A stretch of DNA of 64,000 nucleotides, from positions 50,616-114,615 of the forward strand of contig JAUXUN010000074.1 of the NCBI GenBank assembly GCA_030680855.1, in the 5' to 3' direction. A program made the translations under genes and the position numbers. Source of the DNA: Aestuariivirga sp. (GTDB lineage Bacteria; Pseudomonadota; Alphaproteobacteria; Rhizobiales; Aestuariivirgaceae). Positions 46,504 through 55,823 of this stretch are shown piece by piece; the stretch's first letter is position 1; each line of letters starts with the position of its first letter. The notes under the pieces are model-generated. The model saw nothing but the letters and a program-made list of their open reading frames with translations, had not been told where the DNA came from and made no database searches.

Positions 46504-48318
46504 TCATTGACGGCGCCTGAACAGCCCCGAAATGCGCTTTGCTGTCCGGTTCACGATGTCCCTAACGCTGCGATTGAACCGGTCCCTCACCTCTGCTGAT
46601 GGCCCGGCGACCTGTTGATCTATCTCGAAGGTTACGGTCTTTACTTGGTCGCCATCCATTTCGGCCACAACCAGCGCGGCGGGCCCGAGCTGGAGCCGTT
46701 CTCCAAGGCTGGTTTCTTCTCCCTGAGCCATCATGAAAGCGTCACGGATGCTGGCGTTCTCGAGTCCTTCGGGAATCGGCAGTCCATACGCCATTGCGAC
46801 ATCAGCGAGTTGAAGTTCGCCAGAAAAACTGAAACTCTCGACCGGTTGGTGAATATGGATTGCTTCGGAGGGAGCGAACAATCGGTCAAGGCGCCGGACA
46901 GACTCGATCGGAACAAGAAAATACCCATAATCGCCCGGCCTGAATTTGCGCCCATCCTCTCCGGATACAACCCGGCCATCGCGTATCACGCAGATGGTTT
47001 GCAGCCAGTCGGGTTGCCGGCTGCGCAGCATTACCGGGCTTTCCGCCACGATCGGATAGCCGACGAGTTCGACATTGTGCTGCCCCGGGATATCAACTTC
47101 AAGGCGCTGAACGTCAGGAGCGGTTTCAGAAAGCGCCACCTTGAGCTTTTTGGCAAACCAGGGGATTGTCCAACCCTGAACAAGGAGTGACGCCAGCACA
47201 ACCACATATGCAACGTCGAAATACATATCGGCATTGGGCACTGCAGATAGAGTCGGAATGGCAGCGAGAAAGATGGAAACGGCGCCGCGCAGCCCAACCC
47301 ACGACACGAACAGCCTCTCGCGCAAACTGAAATTGAACGGCAAGAGACAAAGAAAAACGGCGGCTGGGCGGGCGACCACAATGAGGAAGGCAGCTATTGC
47401 CAACGCGGGCAGGAAGTAGTCGAACAGTTTGCTCGGCGTGACCAGGAGCCCGAGGATGAGAAACATGGCGATTTGCGCCAGCCAGGTTGCGGCGTCGTGG
47501 AAATTGAGGATTGCTGGAAACCCGCGGGCTTCGCGATTTCCCAGAACCAGCCCGGCGAGATACGCCGCGAGGAAGCCGCTGCCACTGAGCAGGGACGTGA
47601 GTGCGAAAATTGCGATGGCGCCGCCGACGACAAACAGCGGACGCAGACCCGAAGGTAGCCTCAGATTGCCAAGCGACCAAACGAGGGCAAAGCCGCCGCC
47701 GATTCCAATCGCCGTTCCAAGCAGGATCTGGGTCAATAGAAGCTGGAAAATCCCCGCCGAGCCTTCGCTATTCCCAGCCAGAAGAAGCTGGACCAACAGT
47801 ATCGTGAGGAACGCGCTTGCCGGGTCGTTGGTGCCGGATTCGATTTCCAAGGTCGCGCCGATTCGCCGTTTCAACTGCAAGCCGCCGGTGCGCAGCAGGT
47901 AAAACACCGCGGCTGCGTCGGTAGAGCTGACGATTGCCCCAACCAAAAACCCTTCCATGAGAGGTATGCCAAGGAGCCAACTTGCCGCCAGTCCAACGGC
48001 ACCGGCAGTGGCTACAACTCCGGCCGTTGCGAGTATGCCCGCAGGCAGCAAGCTCCTCTGGAAAACCGCGAGACGGGTTCTGAGACCGCCATCGAAGAGG
48101 ATGACCGCCAGAGCGATGGAGCCAATTGTATAGGTCAGACGGTAGTCATTGAAGACAATCCCGAGCGGGCCATCCTCGCCGGCTAGCATGCCGATTGACA
48201 GGAAGATGAAAAGCAGTGGCGCCCCAAACCGGGCCGAGAGCAAACTCGATAAAATGCCGCCTATCATCAGGGCAGCGCCGACGAACAAGGCTAGATTGAC
48301 ATGCCAAATAGTATCCAT
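46504..48318 (-). CDS. Potassium/proton antiporter, CPA1 family (CvrA/NhaP2-like)
   Basis: A 604-residue inner-membrane antiporter. The membrane part (about 1-400) has IFLSIGMLAGEDGPLGI, FDGGLRTRL, IVSSTDAAAVFYLLR and IESGTNDPASAF, all typical of the CvrA subgroup. A TrkA-C domain (VELVGYPIVAESPVM) and a C-terminal CorC/HlyC-like domain follow. It probably regulates cytoplasmic potassium or volume at low osmolarity. It lies between the intact P1 peptidase gene and the peptidase remnant, on the opposite strand. Confidence 0.9.
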   Translation of the reverse strand: MDTIWHVNLALFVGAALMIGGILSSLLSARFGAPLLFIFLSIGMLAGEDGPLGIVFNDYRLTYTIGSIALAVILFDGGLRTRLAVFQRSLLPAGILATAGVVATAGAVGLAASWLLGIPLMEGFLVGAIVSSTDAAAVFYLLRTGGLQLKRRIGATLEIESGTNDPASAFLTILLVQLLLAGNSEGSAGIFQLLLTQILLGTAIGIGGGFALVWSLGNLRLPSGLRPLFVVGGAIAIFALTSLLSGSGFLAAYLAGLVLGNREARGFPAILNFHDAATWLAQIAMFLILGLLVTPSKLFDYFLPALAIAAFLIVVARPAAVFLCLLPFNFSLRERLFVSWVGLRGAVSIFLAAIPTLSAVPNADMYFDVAYVVVLASLLVQGWTIPWFAKKLKVALSETAPDVQRLEVDIPGQHNVELVGYPIVAESPVMLRSRQPDWLQTICVIRDGRVVSGEDGRKFRPGDYGYFLVPIESVRRLDRLFAPSEAIHIHQPVESFSFSGELQLADVAMAYGLPIPEGLENASIRDAFMMAQGEETSLGERLQLGPAALVVAEMDGDQVKTVTFEIDQQVAGPSAEVRDRFNRSVRDIVNRTAKRISGLFRRRQ

Positions 48319-48387
48319 GGCCGCAAGTTAACATCTGTGGCCTGAATGTCTAATCGATCAGAACGCGGCGGGGCATAGCTCAGCACT

Positions 48388-48573
48388 GCCGACTTCCTGC
48401 GCAATGATGCCATTGATCCGGTTTTCAATGCGGTTGTGGAAGCCACCGAAGAGGCGGTGATTGGCTCAATGGTGTGCAACCGGGACCACATGGCGGGCCG
48501 GGATGGAAACACCTCCCATGCTTTGCCACTCGATCAAGTAATGGCCCTCATGATGAAATTTGGCCGGCCTTAG
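48388..48573 (+). pseudogene. Remnant of a second P1-family peptidase gene (3' end only)
   Basis: Translating from 48388 gives ADFLRNDAIDPVFNAVVEAT and, further on, GRDGNTSHALPLDQVMALMMKFGRP before a stop at 48571-48573. This repeats the last 60 codons of the peptidase ending at 46458 almost exactly, with one extra residue (RDHMAGRD for KTMVGRD). No start codon or upstream homology remains. It is the trace of a duplicated peptidase gene that once lay beyond the antiporter. Its last 26 bases overlap the 3' end of the YeeE/YedE-like gene on the other strand. Confidence 0.9.
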
Positions 48574-48988
48574 AGCGCTGCAGTTTTTGAATCTGTGTGG
48601 CGAGGATCATGCCTGCCGCCATCGCTATTACAAATGTGATGCTTTCCGTTCGGCCAAAAACCAGGCTGGCAACGGCGGGTCCCGGACAGAATCCGCTCAA
48701 TCCCCAGCCCACGCCGAAGAGCGCGGCACCGCCCAACAGCTTTGCGTCGATGTGTTGGGATGTTGGCAATCTGAAAAAAGATGCAAACAAGGGCACTTTT
48801 CGTTTGAAGATAATTTGATAGCCAATCAATGTGACGAGAAGGGCTGCGCCCATGACGAGGATGAGTGTGGGGTCCCAGGCGCCGGAGATATCGAGGAAGT
48901 TCAGAACCTTCATGGGATTGACCATGCCGGAAACGGTGACGCCTGTGCCAAACAGCACGCCGGAAATGAACACAATGAGTTTTCCCAT
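48548..48988 (-). CDS. YeeE/YedE-family sulfur transporter half, DUF6691 type
   Basis: A 146-residue membrane protein with four hydrophobic segments. MGKLIVFISGVLFGTGVTVSGMVNPMKVLNFLDISG and GVGWGLSGFCPGPAVASLV match the short DUF6691 half of the split YeeE/YedE (PmpB-like) family, with Cys in GFCPGPA. Such pairs import thiosulfate or other sulfur species. The ATG at 48988 is 2 bases after the stop of the partner half. Its final codons run into duplicated peptidase sequence, so its extreme C-terminus may have been altered. Confidence 0.85.
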   Translation of the reverse strand: MGKLIVFISGVLFGTGVTVSGMVNPMKVLNFLDISGAWDPTLILVMGAALLVTLIGYQIIFKRKVPLFASFFRLPTSQHIDAKLLGGAALFGVGWGLSGFCPGPAVASLVFGRTESITFVIAMAAGMILATQIQKLQRSKAGQISS

Positions 48989-48990
48989 TC

Positions 48991-49419
48991 TCAGGCTCCG
49001 AGCGCGTGGCGCGTGATAAACACGGTGAGGATGGCGAAGACCATGAAAGTGCACGTGGCCGCCAGTGCGCGCTTGGAGAATCGCGACAGGCCGCAGATGC
49101 CGTGGCCGCTGGTGCAACCGGAGCCAAGCACCGTGCCGACACCGACCAAAAGGCCAGCAGCTATTGTGGTGAGCGGGCCGCCGTTGAACTCGAGTGATGA
49201 GACATCAAAGAAAAACAATCCGGACCAGGCCGCACCGATCAGCATTCCGACGATGAAAATGAACCGCCAGCTAAACTCGGTGTTGAAGCTCAAGGTAAGA
49301 AGTCCAGCAAAAATGCCGCTGGCGCCGGCAATGCGACCGTAGCCTCCCATGAGGAGAACGGCGGAAAGGCCAATAAGGCCGCCGCCAAGGAGCCCGGCAA
49401 GAGGGGTGAATTCTGTCAT
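48991..49419 (-). CDS. YeeE/YedE-family sulfur transporter half (PmpA-like)
   Basis: A 142-residue membrane protein with about four helices, starting MTEFTPLAGLLGGGLIGLSA. The signature GSGCTSGHGICGLSRFSKRALAAT holds the two cysteines through which this family passes sulfur compounds. It precedes the second half by 2 bases in the same direction, and together the two equal one full-length YeeE. A regulator of the usual ArsR type or a rhodanese/beta-lactamase partner is not adjacent. Confidence 0.88.
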   Translation of the reverse strand: MTEFTPLAGLLGGGLIGLSAVLLMGGYGRIAGASGIFAGLLTLSFNTEFSWRFIFIVGMLIGAAWSGLFFFDVSSLEFNGGPLTTIAAGLLVGVGTVLGSGCTSGHGICGLSRFSKRALAATCTFMVFAILTVFITRHALGA

Positions 49420-49476
49420 GGCGAGGATAATAGGCTCTCGTTGCAATTCGCGCTAGGCTGAGAGAGCCGAGAAGGC

Positions 49477-49500
49477 CCGGCCGCCAATGGAGGCGGCCGG
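49477..49500. terminator. GC-rich hairpin downstream of the EF-hand gene
   Basis: CCGGCCGCC (49477-49485) and GGCGGCCGG (49492-49500) form a perfect 9-base stem with a 6-base loop, 10 bases after the EF-hand gene's stop on the minus strand. No clear T-run follows on that strand, so termination efficiency is uncertain. Confidence 0.45.
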
Positions 49501-49510
49501 AGCTGATGGT

Positions 49511-50014
49511 TTATTGAGCGCCTTGCTCATCCTTGCCGTCGTCGTCGCGGCCCATTCTCCCATGGTTCTTCTTGCCCCAATGGCGGCGGGGTGAAAGCTC
49601 GTCACCAGAAACCGCCTTGTCATTATCGCGGTCCATTTCGGCCACGAATTTGGAAAGCGGGAGCTTGTATTCATCCAGGGTAATCTGGCTGTTGCCGTCG
49701 CGGTCAAACTGCTGGAATTCCCGGACCATTTGCTGGTTGCGGGCCTTCAGCCAGAGGTTCTGAAATTCGGAGAGTGATAAGGCGCCGGACTTGTCAGCGT
49801 CGAACTCGCCGAGCCAACTGGTGCGGTTGGCGTCAATTTCCTCCTGGGAAATTTTGCCATCCTTGTTGGTGTCGTAGCGCTCCGACATCTGCTCAAAGCC
49901 CATGCCGCCGTGGCCGCGGAAGCCATGCTTCCAGCCCTTCTGGGCGAAGGCCGCGCCGCCGATTACGGCGAGGCCGGCAACGGCAACGATAATGATCTTT
50001 GTGGATTTCTGCAT
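49511..50014 (-). CDS. Exported EF-hand calcium-binding protein
   Basis: A 167-residue protein with a Sec-type signal or anchor (MQKSTKIIIVAVAGLAVIGGAAFAQ). Four EF-hand loops follow in pairs: DTNKDGKISQEE, DADKSGALSLSE, DRDGNSQITLDE and DRDNDKAVSGDE. The first two and the last fit the calcium-loop rule best. The tail is charged (HWGKKNHGRMGRDDD). AGGAG precedes the ATG at 50014; the open frame upstream has no homology. It may be a periplasmic calcium buffer or sensor. No partner is evident. Confidence 0.88.
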   Translation of the reverse strand: MQKSTKIIIVAVAGLAVIGGAAFAQKGWKHGFRGHGGMGFEQMSERYDTNKDGKISQEEIDANRTSWLGEFDADKSGALSLSEFQNLWLKARNQQMVREFQQFDRDGNSQITLDEYKLPLSKFVAEMDRDNDKAVSGDELSPRRHWGKKNHGRMGRDDDGKDEQGAQ

Positions 50015-50102
50015 GGGTTTCTCCTTAATTTTCCATTTGCATGAGAGAAAGACGAACTTGGCACGACAATCCGTCGCTGTATGGCTTAAAATATTGTTAA
50101 TG

Positions 50103-51110
50103 TTAGGGCGCCTTCGGTTCGCTGGAATCACCCAGTGTAACCAGTTCACGCAGAAGGCTTCCCAGGGTTTCCTTGGTCGATTCCGACTGGGGCACGGGGC
50201 GGCAGACATCACGTGCGGCAAGGCCGATGCGGGAGGTGAGAATACCGTTAACGGCGCCTTCGCCAAAGCGGGCCGAGAGCCTTCCCAGCAGGCCCTTGCC
50301 GACAACATGCTGAATGAGATTGTCGGACAGAGCGAGCCCGCCAGTCACGGCGAGATGGGACACAACCATGCGGGCCAGCTTCAACGTAGAAAGTGTCGAG
50401 GGCCTGCCGCCATAGAGTTCAGCCAGCTCACGCAACATACGCAGGTTCTGGGCGGCGACAAAGACCAGGTCGAGGGCTGCCGCAGGGGTAACTGTGGTGA
50501 GCAATGTGACGCGCCTTGCCCGGCGGGCGATTATGCGGTGGGACTCTTCATCAAGCGGGCCAATGACGAGACGATCAAGGAGCCTGATGCGATCACGGGG
50601 GTCCATGATATCGTTTTTGTGGTCGCGAAATATTTTCATGCTCCAGGCTGTGTCCGACCGGCTGCCATAGATGCCTTTAAGTGAAGCCACAGTTTCGGTT
50701 GCGGCGGCGGCTTCATCAAGGTTAATGGCGCGGGCCGACAGTTCCTGGATATGCTCAATGCGCCTGAGGCGCGAAAGCCCCCAGATCTCCCGGATTATGA
50801 TGGCAACGGCGGCTAGGCCAGCTAGGCCCGCAACGCCTGAGGCGACCCAGCCGAGCGTTGCCGAACGGGCAAAGAAATTCTCAATGAGCGTGGTTATGGT
50901 GAGGCCGGCCCATAGGCTCAAGAGAGCGGCTAGGGCTGAAACAAGCAGGAAGCCCCAGCGAAATCCTCTGGAAGTTCGGCGGGGAACCTGCGGCAATGCG
51001 ACGAGTTCGCCAACGGACTCCTGCGTTTCGAATTTGATTTTGTGGCGGGACTTTGGTTTTTCCTCGTCATCCAGGACAAAGGCCGCAGGCCTGCGATGGT
51101 TTCCGGTCAT
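50103..51110 (-). CDS. ycjF: YcjF/TIGR01620-family membrane protein (DUF697)
   Basis: A 335-residue inner-membrane protein: a charged N-terminal 45 residues, two membrane helices around 50-110 (GFRWGFLLVSALAALLSLWAG and GWVASGVAGLAGLAAVAIII) and a C-terminal DUF697 domain (ILTSRIGLAARDVCRPVP). It overlaps the ycjX gene by 4 bases, the conserved ycjX-ycjF pair found in stress regulons of many proteobacteria. The function is not established; a role with the GTPase-like YcjX at the membrane is likely. Confidence 0.88.
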   Translation of the reverse strand: MTGNHRRPAAFVLDDEEKPKSRHKIKFETQESVGELVALPQVPRRTSRGFRWGFLLVSALAALLSLWAGLTITTLIENFFARSATLGWVASGVAGLAGLAAVAIIIREIWGLSRLRRIEHIQELSARAINLDEAAAATETVASLKGIYGSRSDTAWSMKIFRDHKNDIMDPRDRIRLLDRLVIGPLDEESHRIIARRARRVTLLTTVTPAAALDLVFVAAQNLRMLRELAELYGGRPSTLSTLKLARMVVSHLAVTGGLALSDNLIQHVVGKGLLGRLSARFGEGAVNGILTSRIGLAARDVCRPVPQSESTKETLGSLLRELVTLGDSSEPKAP

Positions 51111-52540
51111 GCGAAACGATCCCCCAAAAGGAACTCGAGGCTGCGGTCCAGGCGAATGTGAGGAAACGCGCCATCCTTCAAGGGCGGCGGACGGAAGCGC
51201 ACGAATTTCAGCTTGCCCTGCAAGGTGCCATCAAGGGCATCAAGCGAATTGGCAGGCAAATCGCCGGGGAAAATTGCGACTTCACTTTCGCCATCAAAAG
51301 TGGTGCCGCCAATCTTCTCGCCCTTTTGCGGGATGCCAGCGATGCAGGGAAGCTCTTCATTTTTCTGTTTCACTTTTGCCTCGCGCGTGGCGCGAATGGC
51401 GGCAAGAGCGGCCACGTCAATTGTGGCGCCGGAAAATTCAGCTTTGGCGCTGGCATCTTCGATGATCAGCCGCAGGATATTTTCGAGGCGGTCGTGGCTT
51501 GTCTGGTGCAGGAGATCGGCCTTGGTGGCGGCGAAAAGAATGCGGTCAATGCGGCGGCCAAGAATGTTGGAGAAAATTGAATTTGCGCCAAGGCGGAAAC
51601 AGGCCAGCACCTGGGTCAGGGCGTTCTTCAAATCCTGCACCGCTGCCGGGCCCGCATTGAGGGCCGACAGGGTGTCCACCAAAACGATCTGACGGTCCAG
51701 CCTGGCGAAATGGCTGAAGAAAAACGGCCGCACAATTTTGGACACATAGGAGTCATAGCGCCGTTCCATGAGATCACCCAGGGAGCCCTTTGGGAATTTA
51801 TCGTAGGTCCTGGCCGTGAGAGGCGCGAAGGTGAGAAGCGGGGATCCGGCAAAGTCGCCCGGCATGAGAAACCGGCCGGGCAACAGGCTGGACAGGGCAA
51901 CATCGTCCTCGCGGCATTTGGCCAGATAGGCGGTGAAGTGTCCGGCCGCCTTTACTGCATTGAGCTCGATGGCAGCGCTTCCCGCATCCAGTGTTGCAAT
52001 ATGAGCGTGCCAGGCCTTGGCCAAAGTGGCGCGCGGCTCAATGCGGCTGGCGGCAATGGTGGCCTCCGACCATTGCCTATAAGAGAGATTCATCAGCGGC
52101 AAGTCGAGCAGCCATTCGCCGGGATAGTCCACGATATCAAGATGGAGCTTTCCGCTGCCGAAATTCCTGGCGATGAGACCGCGGGGCTCGTACTCCAGGG
52201 TGAGGCGAAGCTGGCTGATGCGCCGTGTTCCTTCCGGCCAGGACCGGTCATCGGCTGTGAGGCGCGCGAGGTGATCTTCATAAGCAAAACGCGGCAGGTC
52301 GTCATCAGGCTGCGGTTCGAGATAGGCCCTGGTGATGCGGCCCTGGGCATAGGCTTCGAACACGGGCAGGCGGCTTCCCTTGGTGAGGGCATGAACCAGT
52401 GCGGTAATGAATACGGTTTTGCCTGACCGCGAGAGACCCGTGACGCCAAGGCGCAGGGTTGGATTTACCAGTCCGGTGGCCAGGTCCTTGAGCCCATCGG
52501 CGGCAATCCGGCTTGCATCTATAACATTCTGGAATCTCAC
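51107..52540 (-). CDS. ycjX: YcjX-family P-loop nucleotide-binding protein (DUF463)
   Basis: A 477-residue P-loop protein. Walker A is GVTGLSRSGKT near residue 33, and the switch-like DIVDYPGEWLLDLP and VDTLSALNAGP follow. The family is predicted to be a dynamin-related or GTPase-like protein induced by envelope or heat stress. It is the first gene of the ycjX-ycjF pair. Full length and intact. Nothing in the neighbourhood names its substrate. Confidence 0.88.
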   Translation of the reverse strand: MRFQNVIDASRIAADGLKDLATGLVNPTLRLGVTGLSRSGKTVFITALVHALTKGSRLPVFEAYAQGRITRAYLEPQPDDDLPRFAYEDHLARLTADDRSWPEGTRRISQLRLTLEYEPRGLIARNFGSGKLHLDIVDYPGEWLLDLPLMNLSYRQWSEATIAASRIEPRATLAKAWHAHIATLDAGSAAIELNAVKAAGHFTAYLAKCREDDVALSSLLPGRFLMPGDFAGSPLLTFAPLTARTYDKFPKGSLGDLMERRYDSYVSKIVRPFFFSHFARLDRQIVLVDTLSALNAGPAAVQDLKNALTQVLACFRLGANSIFSNILGRRIDRILFAATKADLLHQTSHDRLENILRLIIEDASAKAEFSGATIDVAALAAIRATREAKVKQKNEELPCIAGIPQKGEKIGGTTFDGESEVAIFPGDLPANSLDALDGTLQGKLKFVRFRPPPLKDGAFPHIRLDRSLEFLLGDRFA

Positions 52541-52600
52541 TCTTTATTGCCCTCCGGGCATCCATAATTGGTGCGGGATGAAGGGAATAACAAGAATAAC

Positions 52601-53521
52601 TTATGGTTTACCAATGTCTTCCAGCCTGAACGGAGTGGACTGGTAAACCTCGTTAATCCAGTTGCCGAAGAGCAGGTGGGCGTGGCTGCGCCAGCGGTTT
52701 TCAGGCGTGGCGGAGGGGTTTCCACCAGGAAAATAATTGGCGGGTGGGTTGATGGTTTTGCCGGCTTCCACATCCCGGCGATACTCGTCGCCCAAGGAAT
52801 TCGTGTCGTATTCAATGTGGTTGAACATGTAGAGCTGGCGACGGGGATTATCGGCCACGAAGCAGAGGCCTGCCTCTTCCGACTCCATGAGAACTTCGAG
52901 ACCCTTGCCCGTGGGCAATTCGGATTTCAGATTTTCCGTCCAGCGCGACACGGGCATGGAAAAATCATCGGAGAAGCCGCGCAGATAGGGCGATGCCGGG
53001 CTCAGGTTCTTGTGGCGGTAAATCCCAAAGGCCTTCTGGGCCAGCGTGTGCTTGGGCACATGGTGGAAATGATAGAGGGCCGCCTGGGCGCCCCAGCAGA
53101 TGTTGAAGGTTGATTGGACATGGGTTTGCGTCCAGTCATAAATCTTCTGCAGCTCATCCCAATAGGTTACATCTTCAAACTCAAGCAGTTCAATAGGCGC
53201 TCCGGTGATGATCAGGCCATCAAATTTTTCCTTCCGCACCTTTTCCCAGTCACGGTAGAAGGTGATCATGTGATCATGGGGTGTGTTCTTGGACTTGTGA
53301 TTGGTAATCTTGATCAGGCTCAGTTCCACCTGCAGCGGCGTTGCGCCGATAAGGCGGGCAAACTGGGTTTCAGTCTTGATCTTGTTGGGCATCAGGTTGA
53401 GAAGCCCGATGCGCAAGGCGCGGATATCCTGGCGGTGGGCGGTATCCTCGGTCATCAGCATGACACCCTCTTTCTCAAGGGTGAGGCGGGCCGGAAGATC
53501 GTTGGGAATTTTTATGGGCAT
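52601..53521 (-). CDS. metA: Homoserine O-acyltransferase, MetA family (predicted acetyl-CoA specific)
   Basis: A 306-residue MetA protein, the first committed step of methionine synthesis. The catalytic triad is in register with characterised enzymes: Cys142 (NICWGAQA), His235 and Glu237 (FNHIEYD). Residue 111 is Glu (GAPIELLEF), as in Bacillus MetA, where Glu111 selects acetyl-CoA; succinyl-CoA enzymes such as E. coli have Gly there. I therefore expect homoserine O-acetyltransferase activity. It lies 4 bases after the P-loop ATPase gene and is presumably co-transcribed with it. Confidence 0.95.
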   Translation of the reverse strand: MPIKIPNDLPARLTLEKEGVMLMTEDTAHRQDIRALRIGLLNLMPNKIKTETQFARLIGATPLQVELSLIKITNHKSKNTPHDHMITFYRDWEKVRKEKFDGLIITGAPIELLEFEDVTYWDELQKIYDWTQTHVQSTFNICWGAQAALYHFHHVPKHTLAQKAFGIYRHKNLSPASPYLRGFSDDFSMPVSRWTENLKSELPTGKGLEVLMESEEAGLCFVADNPRRQLYMFNHIEYDTNSLGDEYRRDVEAGKTINPPANYFPGGNPSATPENRWRSHAHLLFGNWINEVYQSTPFRLEDIGKP

Positions 53522-53525
53522 GGCA

Positions 53526-54386
53526 TCAGCGCCTGTCGATCACGGTGCCGAGCAAGTCCAGGAAATCAGTTTCCGATTTTATTTTCGGCACATCTTCCAT
53601 GGGAATCTGATAGCCAAAGTTCTTCGCTATTTTTTGATAGATGGGAATGCGGTGATGCAGGAGCTGCTCAAAGCCCCAGACGGCAAAATCATCGGGCACG
53701 ACATCGTCGTCATTGCGGATTTTTTTAATGTCCTTGTATTCGGCCCATATCTTTTCGAGGAACACCGGCTGGTAATACATGGGCTTCGGATATTTGCGGA
53801 AACGCTCCACCAGGGTCCTGGTGTGCTGCGGGTTGCCTTCGATGTTAAGCAGCAGGGTGCTTTCACTCAAGGATTTCAGGACCGCATCATTCGCGTCATC
53901 CGGATTGACGACTTCGCACAGGCTTCCGCCGGAATCGCAGATGAAATGCCGGTAACCATAAATTTCGTGGGCGCGCTCGATGAAACCGGGCACATCGAGG
54001 AGGGAGCGGATTTCCGCGCTCCGATGCTGGCTCTGGCGGCGCTTGTATTCGGCAAAGGAGATGCCGCCCAGCGCCGGGTTACCCGGCTTTCCCAGATAGG
54101 TGGAAAGGGGGCTCAAATTGTCAAAAGTGATGTTCGAGTGGATATAGATTGAGTCGGATTTCAGAAGTCCTGCCAGAAAGGGCACCTTCATGGCCTCGCG
54201 CTTGAAATTGTCGACGATGGGCTCGTCCATGTAGCGGGTGCCGATGCGGTAATCGACGGAATACTGGAACCAGCCGCTTTTCTGCAGCATCACGGCAAGC
54301 GTGGTTTTGCCAACGCCCGACATGCCCATGATGGTTATGGCGTGGGCAGGCTGTTTCCTGAATTCCTGGGCGGATTTAAAGCGCAT
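53526..54386 (-). CDS. P-loop ATPase of unknown function, partner of metA
   Basis: A 286-residue P-loop NTPase with Walker [10 protein letters not shown] at 21-29, placed right after a short N-terminal strand (AHAITIM). A Walker B-like [13 protein letters not shown] lies near 150. The rest is mixed alpha/beta with no recognised domain; the repeated tyrosines and [19 protein letters not shown] are distinctive. Its stop is 4 bases before the metA ATG. The size and G-x-S-G-V-G-K-T loop recall small-molecule kinases. I cannot name a function; a role linked to methionine or homoserine is inference from the coupling. Confidence 0.75.
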   Translation of the reverse strand: MRFKSAQEFRKQPAHAITIMGMSGVGKTTLAVMLQKSGWFQYSVDYRIGTRYMDEPIVDNFKREAMKVPFLAGLLKSDSIYIHSNITFDNLSPLSTYLGKPGNPALGGISFAEYKRRQSQHRSAEIRSLLDVPGFIERAHEIYGYRHFICDSGGSLCEVVNPDDANDAVLKSLSESTLLLNIEGNPQHTRTLVERFRKYPKPMYYQPVFLEKIWAEYKDIKKIRNDDDVVPDDFAVWGFEQLLHHRIPIYQKIAKNFGYQIPMEDVPKIKSETDFLDLLGTVIDRR

Positions 54387-54433
54387 CTGGGTTGATTAGC
54401 CGAAGCCGGGGGTGGTGGGCAACCCACGCCGAT

Positions 54434-55819
54434 CTAGAAGTCTTTTGAGAGGCGGAAGTCCAGGGCGTGGGAGTCGAATTCATAGAGCGAGATATTACTG
54501 TCATTATAGACATAGGTGTATTCGAGGGAGGGAGCATAGCCCCAAATGTTTAAGTCACGCTTGGTAAGAGCTATAGATCCCAGGTAACGGTCATCCTTGC
54601 GGGTGACGCCAGCAATAGGGTGCATGGCGTCAAACTCCGAGAGACGGAATTCGCCGTTTAGGTTAACAGTAATGCCCTTGGGCAATTCCTTGTAGAGGCC
54701 GACGCTGCCGGACCAGGTTTCGTAGGACGTGAAGTCGCGTTCTGTCTTCATGCGGTCATAGCCCGTGCCCAACGAAGCAGTGAGGCTTGAATCGAAGGCG
54801 TGGTTCCACGAGCCATTGATCTTGAGGGCTGTGCCATCGTTCCACGATGTGTCGGGATAGTTGCGCCACTCATAGACGGAACTCAGGTTGATGCGGTCTT
54901 GCGGGGTAATTGCCTTCTGCAGGCTGACGCGCGGACCATAACTGTAATAGCTCAGGCCAATCTCGTCGTTTTTCATGTTTTCGCTGGCCACCAGGCCGAC
55001 ACCCAAGAAGCCGCCAGTAAGAAGGTAACGCAGTTCTGCGGATTGGCTTGCATTGTACACATTGTAATCACTGTCGGTGTAGATGCTGGCGTTGACCCCG
55101 CCACCCAAGACGACCGAAAAATCATTGCCGAGGCGACGTGCGTAACCGGCGCTGAAGCCAGTGGAAAATCCTATGCCGCTTTGCTTCCGTGAGTCGTCAT
55201 CAATGTCCATGTCGACGCCCCAAAGGGGTGCATAGATTGTCTTGTTGGAGCTGCCGTTGTTCACGTTGGTGCTGGGTGCGGCCGAAACATAGGCGTTAAA
55301 TTTGAAGGGACGGCGCTCGTCGATGGTGTCAATGAAGGAGCGTATGCCTTGCGCCTCGTAATCGTTCGGGGCCTCGGCCATGAGAAGATTGAGATGGTGC
55401 TTGGCGCTATCGTCCTCTTCCAATTGAAATAGTGTCTGGGCAAGTTCGGCACGAACCAGCGTCAGGCTCGGGTCATCGGCGAGCGCGGCGCGGTAGTTTT
55501 TGGCCGCCCCAGTAAGGTTGCCACGTGCCTTGAGGATCAGGCCTTCAATGAAGAGCTGGCGGTTCTTTCCGAACTTGCCAGACAACGGGTAGCGTTTGAG
55601 GAGGCCCGCTGCCAGTTCGTGCTGGCCGGACTTGGCCAGCCTGATGAGCAGCTTTACCCGGGTCGATTCGGTTGAGGCTTCATACTCGGTGATTTGCTGG
55701 GGCGATGGGTCCACTGCCTTGGCAGCCAGTGCCGCTGGGGGCGTCAACAGCAGAAAAGAAAGCGCACAAAAAACTGTGCGCAATCCTGCTTCTCTATATT
55801 TGGCGCTTTTAGCGGGCAT
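54434..55819 (-). CDS. Slam-like surface lipoprotein assembly modifier (DUF560)
   Basis: A 461-residue outer-membrane protein. A signal peptide (about 1-33, TVFCALSFLLLTPPAALAA) leads into a TPR-type helical domain (about 45-180: GNLTGAAKNYRAALADDP and ELAQTLFQLEEDDSA). The C-terminal part (about 185-461) is a beta barrel of alternating strands, ending with LDFRLSKDF and the terminal Phe used by the Bam machinery; NDSNISLYEFDSH just before is a Slam-like hallmark. Slam proteins (type XI secretion) move TbpB-like lipoproteins to the cell surface. Start 55819 is 4 bases after the stop of the lipoprotein gene. Confidence 0.78.
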   Translation of the reverse strand: MPAKSAKYREAGLRTVFCALSFLLLTPPAALAAKAVDPSPQQITEYEASTESTRVKLLIRLAKSGQHELAAGLLKRYPLSGKFGKNRQLFIEGLILKARGNLTGAAKNYRAALADDPSLTLVRAELAQTLFQLEEDDSAKHHLNLLMAEAPNDYEAQGIRSFIDTIDERRPFKFNAYVSAAPSTNVNNGSSNKTIYAPLWGVDMDIDDDSRKQSGIGFSTGFSAGYARRLGNDFSVVLGGGVNASIYTDSDYNVYNASQSAELRYLLTGGFLGVGLVASENMKNDEIGLSYYSYGPRVSLQKAITPQDRINLSSVYEWRNYPDTSWNDGTALKINGSWNHAFDSSLTASLGTGYDRMKTERDFTSYETWSGSVGLYKELPKGITVNLNGEFRLSEFDAMHPIAGVTRKDDRYLGSIALTKRDLNIWGYAPSLEYTYVYNDSNISLYEFDSHALDFRLSKDF

Positions 55820-55823
55820 GTCT

